Of a stretch of DNA of 64,000 bases, positions 34,125-44,511 are shown one piece after another. This DNA is from Gamsiella multidivaricata (lineage: Eukaryota > Mortierellomycota > Mortierellomycetes > Mortierellales > Mortierellaceae). The stretch lies in the NCBI RefSeq assembly GCF_025024155.1, contig NW_026251755.1, positions 248,001 to 312,000 of the forward strand, in the 5' to 3' direction. Numbering within the stretch: position 1 is the stretch's first letter; each line of letters begins with the position of its first letter. Position numbers and translations under genes: made by a program. The notes under the pieces are model-generated. The model saw nothing but the letters and a program-made list of their open reading frames with translations. It was not told the DNA's origin and searched no databases.

Positions 34125-34756
34125 AGGGTGCAGCGGATGCGGAGAGGGCTATCATGGGTATTCAAGAACACCCTACCCAAGCGGATCATCTGTTTCACTG
34201 AGAAAGAAGATCGTGAATTGCATATTTCATTACTGCCCTATGTTAGACATCCTGGTTGTTCCCATACCGGACATCCTCAAAGGCACATCTGTATCTGGTA
34301 ATTGCGAAGCAAGCACTGCCCCTGTCATAAACCCTTGGGCTGCTGCAGATGCTATAAAATACCCGTTTTCCGCAATCTAACAAAAGAACTGTAGCATGGG
34401 TCGGCTGATGACAGCGACCTCTGGAGCGACAGTCCCCATGATTTACTCTCCCCTCTTCCTACTGCTCCTGTTCTATTTTCCACATAGACTGCGAACGCGC
34501 TTAGTGCACCTATGCCTCCAAGCCCTCAGCGCGGACGAGTGCCCGGCCAATCGGAAAATTTTCTTAAAAACAAGGAGTGCAATGGTGTGGTGTCTTGTTC
34601 AGGGAGGTAAAAAGACGATGATGCAGGGGGTTTGAGGCCTAAAGGAAGACAGAAAGATGCTAGGCTAGACAGCAGTTCATTTGCTGCCTGCCAGTTATCA
34701 TACGGGTCGTGGTCTAGCTAACCTGACCTAGAGCCCTATGGCCCATTCATCGTCGA

Positions 34757-34764
34757 TATAAAAA
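34757..34764 (+). promoter_or_regulatory. TATA box of the heme oxygenase gene
   Basis: TATAAAAA lies 114 bp upstream of the ATG at 34878, followed by a CA-rich leader (ACACAAATACCACACATC). Likely core promoter; inference from sequence. Confidence 0.5.
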
Positions 34765-34877
34765 GGCTGTCGATTTCTCAAGGGCCTGCCATTCACTTTC
34801 ACCTCCACAAAGCACACGACAAAGCACACTCTTCTACCCTACACAAATACCACACATCAACCACGACTGTCACCAAC

Positions 34878-35922
34878 ATGACCCTGCTCGCCACCCAATT
34901 CAAGGAATCTACTAAAGTCATTCACTCCCAAGTCGGACGCTCCAAGTTCTTGAAGTATGCCCGAACACACCTTGTGCTGCTCACGGCTACATTATGATCT
35001 CACATCTCATAACCTTATTTCTTAGATACTTCTTCAAGGGCGAAGTCAGTCTTAACCTCTACGGACGGTTCCTCATCTCCCTCTACCATGTATATAGGTA
35101 ATGCACTCTTTGCCATCCCGCCCTTGTTAAAAAAAATCGGCATAGAGTCGTAATCGTATCAAGACTCTTCTCTAATAACAACATGCGCGACACCATTCTC
35201 GCAATGCCTTTCTTTTATGATCTTTTTTTTTCATCTGATGTAGTACCCTCGAGAGGGAGCTGGAAAAGCACAAGAATAACCCACAGGTCGCTCTGATTTA
35301 CTTCCCGGAAGAACTTTCTCGTTTGAAGTCCCTGATGCAAGACATCGAGTTCTTCAATGGCCCGGACTGGCGAGAGATGCTGGTTCCCATCACTCCTGCC
35401 CAACAGGCCTACATTTCCGCGATCGAACGTTGTTCGAACTCTTCGACACCCGAGCTACTCATCGCACACTCCTACGTCCGCTACTTGGGCGACCTCTCCG
35501 GGGGCCAGCTGTTGATCAAGCGGCTCCAGAAGTTCAACAACCTTCCCGAGGGCAAGGGCGCTGCGTTCTACCAATTTGGTTTGATTGAGGATGCAGATGT
35601 ATTCAAGGACATGTACCGAAAGCGATTGAACCAAGTGGACGTGACTGAAGAACTGCGGAACCAGATTGTTGATGAGGTCATGGAGACATACTTGAGAAAC
35701 ATCGACATCTTCCAAGAGTTTGACTGTGAGTTCGAAGGCAAGCCCATGACCGAGGAAGGACACGAGAAGGAGTTGGAGAAGTTTTCAAGTGAGAAAAAGG
35801 CATTGATGGTTGTGCAGGATGATTCAGCAAGAGGCGGTCTGCTGGGGTCTTGGTATCCATCCAACTTATGGAATTCGTTGGTCGCAGCGGTTAGCCTCCC
35901 TTTTGAGCGAGCGCAGGTTTAG
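34878..35922 (+). CDS. HMX1: Heme oxygenase
   Basis: Exons 34878-34954, 35026-35097 and 35244-35922 join in phase into 275 aa. The proximal heme-ligand region FKESTKVIHSQVGRSKF places the axial His at residue 16. The signature LLIAHSYVRYLGDLSGGQLL forms the distal helix with the Gly-rich GDLSGGQ. The enzyme opens heme to biliverdin, CO and Fe2+ using reducing equivalents from NADPH-P450 reductase, recycling iron. The C terminus (LLGSWYPSNLWNSLVAAVSL) is weakly hydrophobic and could anchor it to the ER, as in yeast Hmx1, but is short. It is convergent with NMT1, with 150 bp between stop codons. Confidence 0.95.
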
Positions 35923-36072
35923 AGACATCTTTTTTGTTTGTCTAATGTTGTAAAACATGCATCTACTAAGCATCGTCTAACGCATTAAAAATGAGCCAGC
36001 AGTAACTTCTTTATTGCTCGCGTGTTTCTTTTGGATCGCCCCTGGTATGTCAATTCTCACCATTCTTGTTTT

Positions 36073-37822
36073 CTACAACATCACCAATCCGACCTTTTCG
36101 CCTTCGATTTCTCTACACCTCCAGTTATACAGGTAATAGTGAAGGTATCCGTCTCCCTGTCCAAATTTGAGGTCCTCTGTAAATAGGGCATTGTCCATCA
36201 AATGCAGCGCATTAAAGACATCAAAATCGTGGCTACGTGCCAAGATCAGGGCATCTTGCATCAAACCGACCAAGCGTCCCTTGATAGCATTGTCCCTGGC
36301 AGCCTTACGCTCGCCCGCATCCGTGATCTTGCTGAGCTCTTCATCCGGCGTCTGAACTGCGTAGTAAAATGAGTAGGCAGCATTCAAGGTTGAGTGCGTG
36401 GGGTTGTTGATGACAGTCGAGGGTAATGAGTAGAATGAGAAAAAGTCCGTGATCGTCTTTGTCTCTGGATCCTAATTGTTTCAAGCGCAAAGAAAAGGAT
36501 GTAGCGGTAAGTTTCATATCATCTTTGCATCCACTTGCTGGGCCCAGAGTAATGCATCGGCTCCTTACCTCGACAACATAGCCCCAGACGACTCCTGGAC
36601 GGGTAATAATCCAGTGACGAACATCCGCCTCTTCAAAATGGGGAGCCAGTTCAAAGAGCGACATGTACTTGTTCATCATTGTCGCCACTGCCTTGACATC
36701 TCTTTCTTCCATGGGCCTCAAGCCAGGTGTGCTAGTTTCCGGGTTCAGCTTGTTCAGTTTGATAAGGCGGGCCATGGTCATGTTTCGTCCGAGATGCGAA
36801 AATCCAGTCTCGACCAGTTTCTTGGGGTTCAATGAGCGATGGAAATAGCGGCAGGTTGCAACGGGCTTTGGAAGAACGACTCCTGCAGTGTAGACAGCCT
36901 GGAAAATACCCTCGAGATGTGTCCTGCGCGTAACCTCCTTGATCAAGACAGGGGCCAAACGCTTGCTACGCAGCTTCTTGTGTATGCACAAAAAGTTAAT
37001 CTCGACCATGCGCTTGACACTATTGTTGTTTCAGAGCAGGGGTCCTAGTGTGAGTGAGTGGACATGACAGAGGAATACTTAATTGCATCTCCACAAGTAA
37101 TCGCAAAGGCCTCATACGTGCTGTGAACGCGAACATCCTGAGGAATTCCACTAATGAAAGCGACCAACTTCTTGTTCGAGGCGACACGAACTCCGATGTG
37201 CCACGACTTTTTCCAGCCTGGAGGCAAGAGTGCCCATTTCAAGAATTCTGCAGAATAGTCGAAGCGAAACATGGCATCGTCGTCCTCGACATAGTTAAGC
37301 GTCAAGAGCTCGTACAGCTCCTTGATCTCCTTGTCATCCTCGACGTCGACCAGTGCCCACTCGAACTCCTTGGGCAAAGGGTAAGGTGTTGCACGGATCT
37401 GATCTAGTGGCACGTCAGCCTCAATGGGCCCATCCTCCTCAACAACCTCATCTATACACAGAAAGGATCCACAGTTGGACATGGATTCGCCCGTTAGAGC
37501 TTGGTCCAGGGTTCAACAAGGCACCAATAAGGGCCAAATAAATACGAACAAGAGACACAGTACCATGCTTGACTACAGGCTGCGTCTTCCAGAACTTGTG
37601 CTCTTCCATAGATTTCGGCTCCTTTCCTGAGCTGGATCCGCCTGAGGCGCCTCCAGCGAGAGCCATTTGTTGAAGAAGTGCGCGAAGCTTGTCCTGGACA
37701 TCTGGAGGTGCGTTCGCAAGTTCCTGCTCGAATCGTGCTGCTGTCACCGCCGGATTGACCTCCTGAATTGATCGGGCCACGTTCTTGCCCTTATTTCCTT
37801 TGTTGGATCCTGTTCCTGACAT
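36073..37822 (-). CDS. NMT1: Glycylpeptide N-tetradecanoyltransferase (N-myristoyltransferase)
   Basis: Exons 37564-37822, 37079-37451, 36569-37019 and 36073-36471 join in phase into 493 aa. The disordered N terminus leads to [14 protein letters not shown], then [59 protein letters not shown], and [20 protein letters not shown] with LIKEVTRR, the myristoyl-CoA site. It ends [10 protein letters not shown]; in this family the C-terminal carboxylate acts as catalytic base. The enzyme transfers myristate to N-terminal Gly of substrates such as Arf and calcineurin B in the cytosol. All conserved blocks are present. Length is close to the yeast and human enzymes. Confidence 0.97.
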
Positions 37823-38121
37823 TGGTTAAACTGAGGGATCAGGTCTTTATCGAATAGAAGATGAAGAGTAAAGACTGAAAGTTGATGAGGTGCAACGTGT
37901 CGATCTGATAGGCGGAATCCCTTTCAACTCCACGTCATCCCAAATGATTTAAATGATTTTGAGTATGCAGCCAGGAACAATAAAAAGAGCAATTTACAAT
38001 CTCGACAAACGTGGAACCGTAACGACCAACGGCTGAACAATGCTTCAAAGCTGCTTCGTGATGAGTTTTATTATCTTGTAATGACAGGAGAATGCTTGGA
38101 GTGGGTATGTTCTTCTCTCGC

Positions 38122-39123
38122 CTAGTCGTTCTTGCCTTGGTTGATCTTGCGCCATTGCTGAAACTGGTTCCATTCCCACTGATACACATGGTCCATCTGC
38201 TCGCGGTCGACGAGATAGGCCCAGCGTCCAAATGCATTGTCCAGCATCCAGTCGTGCATGCCATTCGATCTGAGGAATCTTTGCACAAAGAAGTAGTATC
38301 CTGTTGCGAATGCACATCCGCAAATCGACCCTGCCAGGACCTGCTGCCATGTGTGATATAATAAATGGACACTATTTTTATACAGGGAATTTCGATCAGT
38401 GCCAGCCTGTAGACTGTGCATGGCAACGACGAAAACAAGGATCGATTGATACTTACCGAGAGTAGATAACAACTGCAGCCCAGACAACGACTAATACTGA
38501 AAAGACATACGGACTCACACTACCAGAACTGCCCCTAGAAATACATGGTTCACAGTTATAGGAAATGTCACTTCAATTGCCTTTCGTTGCTCGAACATCT
38601 CCTGCTCAGGCAAAGTATCCAGCCATCCAACCAAGTGACAACACAGGGCAACTTACATCCTATACATAAGAATGATCATGTACGTTGCAAAGTAGGCCAT
38701 GAATTGAGAGTGACTTGAAGGCATTCCATAGCCATCGCCAAGATATGCTATCGAGATCCAGGATTTTTTTTCTTTCATGTTAGTGCAATGTTATTTGGAC
38801 CGGTTTGGCATGGAGCCCCCAATAAGCTTGGTCTTAGAAGAGGCATTACATGTGGGCCTTGCTTGTTTAACCAGCCGTTTCAGCGCAAAGTTGATGCACT
38901 CGTTTAAAAGTTGGCCAGCGAACATCAGGATCACTGTCAGGTCGCGTGTAGTCAGGATAACTCCGATGTAGCCACAGGTGATCGCCAATGGGGATAGTGT
39001 GAGGTGGGCAAAGATCTTTGAGTATATGTCGTCTCCGACGAACTGGACGTGAGTTAGTGAGAGTGAGGTCAGGGTCTCGGGAGGTGAGACCTTTGGCTTG
39101 GCTGGGATGGCTTGGTCTTTCAT
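38122..39123 (-). CDS. CAX4: Dolichyl-diphosphatase
   Basis: Exons 38850-39123, 38657-38747, 38457-38534 and 38122-38371 join in phase into 230 aa. The PAP2-type motifs are split between exons: KRLVKQARP (motif 1), GYGMPSSHSQF (motif 2), and SRVHLLYHTWQQV (motif 3, completed by the exon 3-4 junction). SLTHVQF near the start and four to five hydrophobic helices fit ER-membrane DOLPP1/CAX4. It removes the outer phosphate of dolichyl-PP on the lumenal side after N-glycan transfer, recycling dolichyl-P. The ATG at 39123 is used; the frame extends upstream only from a non-ATG codon. The gene is tandem with NMT1, 299 bp upstream of it. Confidence 0.93.
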
Positions 39124-39363
39124 GGTTGTGGGTTGTTTTGTTGCAGATTCGGATCCTGAAAGAGATTTCGCCAAGGTGTTTCTGGTTTTTGTAATGAACG
39201 GAAGTGAATGAATGATGGAGAGAGAGAAATATGCATGGTAAGTTTACATAAACAGTGCGACATCCAACGGTCGCACGACAGCATGATGATTATATGACGA
39301 GACGGATATTTTTTTATTTTTCATAGCACAGGAAGCACAGCGAACCATGCGAGCCATATCTTC

Positions 39364-40700
39364 CTAGGAACAATCCTTGGATAGCACTTGTTGTGCAATC
39401 TCGTTCTTGATCTCGTTCGGCTGCAATAATCTCCAATTGGGCGACTGCTGCTGTCGCAACCAGTTGAAATCCTTGACCCTGTCGTAAAAATTAGTTGCAG
39501 TATTCAATTGAGCACCCTGTGTACCAGACAAATAATAATGACAAAAAATAGTCAGCGACTTCCCACATGCCTTTTTAATAATGCTTGTGAAAAGAACAAT
39601 CTGCGAGTAAAAGATACCTCGAATAGTCGATCAAGTTGCTCCGCTGGAAGAATCTGGCCGTAAGGCGCAAACCGCATGTCGGTGCAGTCCTCGATAATAG
39701 GCTCGCTCGTAACATGTAGATAGATATCCATGTTGCTGGAAGTATGCATTCGGGACTAGGTGAGCACGCAGAAAGAGGAAAGCTGTTTTCAATAACAAAA
39801 AAAGTGAAATATACGTCTACGATTTAACATACTATGAACACTTCTCAAATACGTACCTGGTGGCAGGCACCGATTAAAGTGCATCCTTCACAGTCGTGCA
39901 GTAGAATACTACCCGAGACTGGCGGAATGACCAGTGTGCATCGCTTCAGGTTCCTGATATGGATCGCCCCCAGAGGGATGTTATGGACCAAATTGATGGT
40001 GCATTCTGTAAGATTTGTCAGAGCGACATCCTTGGCGACGATTCCTTCTCCGGCCTCGGCACCTGGCATCGGGAGCGACCCAATAAACAAATGCTCATTG
40101 GACCTATCCTCAAATCTCATGAATTGGCTCTGGTCGATCGTAGAGGTAATTTTTGGTGAAGCAGCTGGCTTTGGTGTTAATGCAGCTGAGGCAGAGAGGG
40201 ATGGCAAGGCGCTCGCTGCTTTCCTAGACTTGAACGAGAACTTTGCCTTGGGCACAAGTTTTGTCCGCAACTGGCTAAGCTGCTCAGACATAGACTTGAT
40301 AGCCTAGAAAATATCCAGGCCGAAATTGTTACCACAAAATGTCCTTAATCGTACCAACCCTGAACAGCATCCTATTATTTTAACCAAACAGCGTGGCTAT
40401 ACCTCCATACACATCTTGGCATCGTAGGGCGGGAGAATACTGATTTTCTCTGTCGCTGTTTTCTCAAGGGAATGGATTCTTTGGACAAGGCCATCGATCG
40501 TAGCCTGGAGATTACTCTTAGGTACTTTATCCAACCCTGCAAGAACTTCTTCAATGCCTATTTAGTCGTCAACAAGGGCAGTACTGGGTAAGCATAGCGA
40601 ATGCTGAATCTGTTTCCTCGATCTCACATAAAGCACTCGAATGCATACTCTGCTTCTCCGCGTCAAAAGTAGCGCGAAAATCCCTTGATGCTTCTGCCAT
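39364..40700 (-). CDS. TBCC: Tubulin-folding cofactor C (TBCC)
   Basis: Exons 40649-40700, 40403-40557, 39857-40303, 39618-39755 and 39364-39516 join in phase into 314 aa. The N-terminal region is helical (QATIDGLVQRIHSLEKTATE), followed by a Ser/Ala-rich linker and the C-CAP/TBCC beta-helix: IRNLKRCTLVIPPVSGSILL, HDCEGCTLIGACHQSRMHTS, YLHVTSEPIIEDCTDMRFAP, and the C-terminal VKDFNWLRQQQSPNW. TBCC is the GAP in the TBCD-TBCE-tubulin complex that releases folded alpha/beta-tubulin dimers; the catalytic Arg finger is expected in the HQSRMHTS region. The start codon lies only 80 bp from the divergent methyltransferase gene. Confidence 0.93.
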
Positions 40701-40780
40701 GTTGAATGTCGAAGAATAAGAAGAATGTATGTGGGGTGTGCAATCGGTTCCTGGCACACTTTATTTTTTCTCTGTTTGCT
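40701..40780. promoter_or_regulatory. 80-bp bidirectional promoter between TBCC and METTL23-like genes
   Basis: The two ATGs (40700 minus, 40781 plus) are separated by just 80 bp, so both promoters and leaders must overlap here. It contains a T-rich tract (TTATTTTTTCTCTGTTT) next to the plus-strand ATG and an AGAAGAATG-type stretch. No canonical TATA box. Confidence 0.55.
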
Positions 40781-42094
40781 ATGCAGGCCCACAAACGATT
40801 CCATTATGAGTCGCCACAGGGTGACATCGACGTCGAGGTGCTCGAGGTAACTACGCCTTGATTAGCACTCCCTCCCCCATTCCAACAACACGATGCAACC
40901 CCTCTGAGCCTTCATCCACCGCTGATTCGTCCCAGTTGCTAGACCCTGTCTTTGGCCTGTATGTTTGGCCTTCTGCCCTAGTCCTTGCGGAATACGTTGC
41001 CTTTCACTTGAGCATGTTTCTAGGCACGCCTGGGAGCCCAAAGGTCATTCTTGAGCTGGGTGCGGGCACGGCCTTGCCCTCCCTCTTACTTGCGAAAGCA
41101 GCATCAAAAGCAATTGATGGGGAAACATTTGTCATTATAACCGATAGGCCTGATGTACCTCAGATCCAGAACAACGTCTGTGAGGCATTGAAGGAGAATG
41201 GCATCAGTACACTCTACCCAGAGGACCCAGAGGCGCGAGTCCAGGTCCGTGGGCTAGGCTGGGGTGATTTCACACTGGCCAATGAGCAGAATAGAGACGG
41301 CGGGCTGTTGCAATTGCTCCGAGACGTCGTCTGCATCGACCAGATCAGAACCCCCAGGCACATTGACCTGATCATAGGTAGTGATGTCCTGTATAATCCT
41401 TCTGGTATGCTCCATGTACTTGAAGTGGTATTCATGATACTTAGGAAGAGTGTCTTTACTAAGAACTGTAATCAATTGCCGCATAGATTTTGAGCCATTG
41501 CTGGCAACGGTGTCGTACATCATCAATCGGCACAACCCCGATTGTGTGTTTATGACGACGTATCAGAACAGGAGTGCTAAACGGAACATTGACCACCTGC
41601 TCCAAAAATGGGGACTTGAGGGCCGAGTCATTGACTGGGAGGACTTCAATTTTGACATCACCAAGTTTATTACAGTCGATGAGGAGAAAAGCGATAGCGA
41701 CAATGAAGGGCGACTTCAACATGAGGAACAGGACAAGAGTTTTATTGATACTCCAGGAAAGGATGAGGATGATCGCTGGTTAAGGCGAGCCAGGGAGGAA
41801 GTTGAGCGCGCCATGGGGACCTCACTAGGCTCGGAAAGGCCATTGAGCGGGCCTAAAGCGGCATTGGTAGACTACTCTTCAGGATCAAGCTCTGAGGGCG
41901 ATACGAGTACTGTCGATGACGAGCCAGAGGACAACGACCGCCAGGAGCATATCAAAGGCAAATCGCACTATAGGATGGGCGATGGTGGAGCATTGAGCAG
42001 CGTATATCTGCTATGGATCTGCAAACGAGGGCGCGACGACCTGTTTGATGCCTGGAAGATGGGACCTAAAGAAGGTCGATGGACAAGCAGATAA
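40781..42094 (+). CDS. METTL23: METTL23-like protein-lysine/arginine methyltransferase
   Basis: Exons 40781-40846, 40936-41404 and 41487-42094 join in phase into 380 aa. The start MQAHKRFHYESPQGDIDVEV leads to LLDPVFGLYVWPSALVLAEY, the SAM-binding motif I ILELGAGTALPSLLLA, IIGSDVLYNPSDFEPLLATV and VFMTTYQNRSAKRNIDHLL. These match the METTL23 branch of the family-16 methyltransferases; the human member methylates histone H3 arginine. Residues about 235-325 form a highly acidic insert (DEEKSDSDNEGR, DDEPEDNDRQEH) that makes it twice the human length. The last block ALSSVYLLWICKR restores the Rossmann core strand, so the insert lies within the domain. Product localisation unknown. Confidence 0.85.
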
Positions 42095-42383
42095 GCAGTA
42101 GAAGCATCGATCGAGACGTTCACGTAGAAAACCATAAAACGTGTCCATTACAAAAACAGTCTTGACTTCTTGGCTGCTGCCGTTCCTGGACACATAAAGA
42201 TTCAAAAGAGCCGCTTCCCACCATTCCATCTTCCCCTTTCTTCTGCATCATCCACCGCACCTTCATCTGTTTTCATCTGCTTCTCATTTCATCCTTTCCG
42301 TCTTGCCCAAGTTTACGTTACTTCATCATCTGTCAATACCGGTTCATTTATTTCACTCCTTACTCCTAATATCTAATCTTGCT

Positions 42384-43524
42384 ATGAACACTGACGCACC
42401 TGAGGAAGGTAACGCCTTCTGGGCCCACAAGTCCGCCCTCGAACAGGTACGTCCTTCAGTCCCTTACTAGACTTAATAGGCATATTGGACCGGAGTAGCG
42501 TCAGGGCCGACACTGGGCGTTACTTTATTGAGGGCCAACCCGACTCTTATTGGCATGTACATGGATATTGTTTTCAAGAACCAAAGGTTTTCTATACAGC
42601 AAGCACAGTCGATGAACAAGTTCTGTATGAGAGTTGTCAACAAAACAGCGGATCAACTTTCAGTCTCTCAAGGCGATCCTATAGCGACTCTAATTGAGTT
42701 CTCACCACGATGCACCTCCACACGTTTTGGGACTTGGGCTTGGGCCAACAAATGTTCGATGGCGTATATCGATCAGCCCTATCATGGTCTTCAAACATGT
42801 GGTTGCCGCAAGGGCGTTGGTATTGCTCTGTTTACAGTAGTTGCTGGCGCATGTTACTCAATCCGAGCTTTCTTCTCGATTACGGTTGATAATATTTAGA
42901 GGTACCAAATCATCCTGGACAAGGTCACCCCACACTACAAGGAGCGCTGGGCGTTCACGGCCGTTGCGCTTCTGATCTACTTTATCAGAGTGGTGATCGC
43001 CCAGGGCTGGTACATTGTCACGTACGCGCTCGGCATTTATCTTCTGAACCTGTTCCTGGCCTTCTTGCAGCCCAAATTTGACCCGTCCCTGGAGATGGAT
43101 ATGGAGGCCGATTCAGTCGAGGAAGGAGGTCCTGTGCTGCCCACACGATCTGACGATGAGTTCCGGCCTTTTGTCAGGAGGTTACCGGAATTCAAGTTCT
43201 GGTACGTAGCGCTACAGGGCACACCGATACCATAGTCAATCGGAGGGATGCGTATCGAAAGGATCCCCATTATCTAGCGCCCCAAAATTAACGCGCCTTT
43301 TTTTTGTATTTATTAGGCACTCGGCGACGCGTTCCATCATCATTGCGTTTTTCTGCACGTTGTTCCGTGTCTTTGACATCCCTGTGTTCTGGCCCATTCT
43401 TCTGGTCTATTTTTGCATGCTGTTCACGTTGACCATGAAGCGCCAGATCAAGCATATGATCAAGTACCGATACATTCCCTTCAACATTGGCAAGAAGTCC
43501 TACGGCAACAAAAACTTTAGCTAA
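42384..43524 (+). CDS. RER1: Rer1, Golgi-to-ER retrieval receptor
   Basis: Exons 42384-42446, 42900-43201 and 43317-43524 join in phase into 190 aa. Conserved Rer1 blocks: [60 protein letters not shown], and [20 protein letters not shown] with [13 protein letters not shown]. There are four transmembrane helices. Rer1 sits in the cis-Golgi and returns escaped ER membrane proteins via COPI. Intron 1 is 453 nt, several times longer than other introns in the window, while intron 2 is 115 nt. No doubt about identity. Confidence 0.97.
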
Positions 43525-44511
43525 GACCGAGCGCAGGCGTTCGAAGCCATAAGCGACCGTAAGAAGAAGGCGATTGACATTTCCAAATGGTCAAGGCAGA
43601 CCTCATACAGCGACAGGCATGCTCCATGGCCAAAACCTCATAATAGACCAACGTTTTTTTTTATTTTCTTTTTTTATGAACATGCACAAACTGACAACAA
43701 CACCACACCAACGAAAGATAAACTGCCTCCATGCATTTATGCGAGCGCATGAACAAAGTGGGGACTGTTATCGTAAATATAGAAGGGGTTTACAAGCAGA
43801 TTACCAGCAAGTGTGCTTTAATCTTTATATAATAAACACGCGCTGAGAAAAGAAAGTATATACGTGGAATACACTCTGCTGTGCTTATTATCGATATTAC
43901 AGAAGCATCTGTAATTGAACACGTCGGGTCGAGAGCGCAACGACTGGCGAAGCAGCTGTAGCAGAAGTGTTTGTCTGGATCTTGCCCACCTCTCCTGCTG
44001 CTGTCTGCATGCAGTGTACCTGTATCCACGGCATGAAGAGCGAGAGACGAATGCAGGTTTATGTTGTGTTGTGTATGTTTGTAACGGCTATTGCAACGGC
44101 CCGCAAAACTGGTAGATCATGACAGAGAGACAGAGGCGAGTCGCAAGTGGGACACTTCCCCACTCCATCGCTTGACATTGTCCATAGTCGTCGGTATAGG
44201 TGCGACCCTTTGTCTCCTTCGAGTCCCTTCCTTCTCCTCCCTGACCCACCCCTACTCGCTCATCTTTAACCACATCGCTCTCTTCACTCCATGCCATTAC
44301 AACCACTAATTAAGGTTCGCATAAGCACCCCTTCCGGCCAACATTTTTATATAGTGACCGAATCATCGTGCTGCGAGGGGAGCCAGCCTGAGTTGCCGGA
44401 GTTGGTACAAAGGCAAGCGCAAGTGCAAGTACGATCAACAGCCTCTCCCTCTCTCTTTCCTCAGCTTCTGTTTTTATCACTTTTGCCCAACACACGAGTT
44501 TATTCATTCCA
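43525..44511. other. Intergenic between RER1 and a large low-complexity gene
   Basis: About 990 bp. A T-rich run is near 43655-43675 and a CT-rich leader with TATATA-like sequence (44348) lies before the next ATG. No gene or RNA feature recognised. Confidence 0.45.

Larger units (their letters stand above)
33192..34877. other. Intergenic with an LRR-protein remnant; heme oxygenase promoter
   Basis: About 1.7 kb. The only coding-like signal is the minus-strand remnant at 33895-34124. The right end holds a TATA box (34757-34764) and an ACAC/CA-rich leader of heme oxygenase. No intact gene. Confidence 0.5.

Noticed and set aside
38520..38640. Alternative third exon of dolichyl-diphosphatase in the frame MFEQRKAIEVTFPITVNHVF
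   Set aside because: Its splice phases do not fit either neighbour; using the acceptor before 38534 gives a fully in-phase protein with the conserved motif 3.
42528..42899. 123-aa frame inside RER1 intron 1
   Set aside because: Not called as a gene: starts from no clear context, ends at the splice acceptor, no domain. Kept only as an observation.
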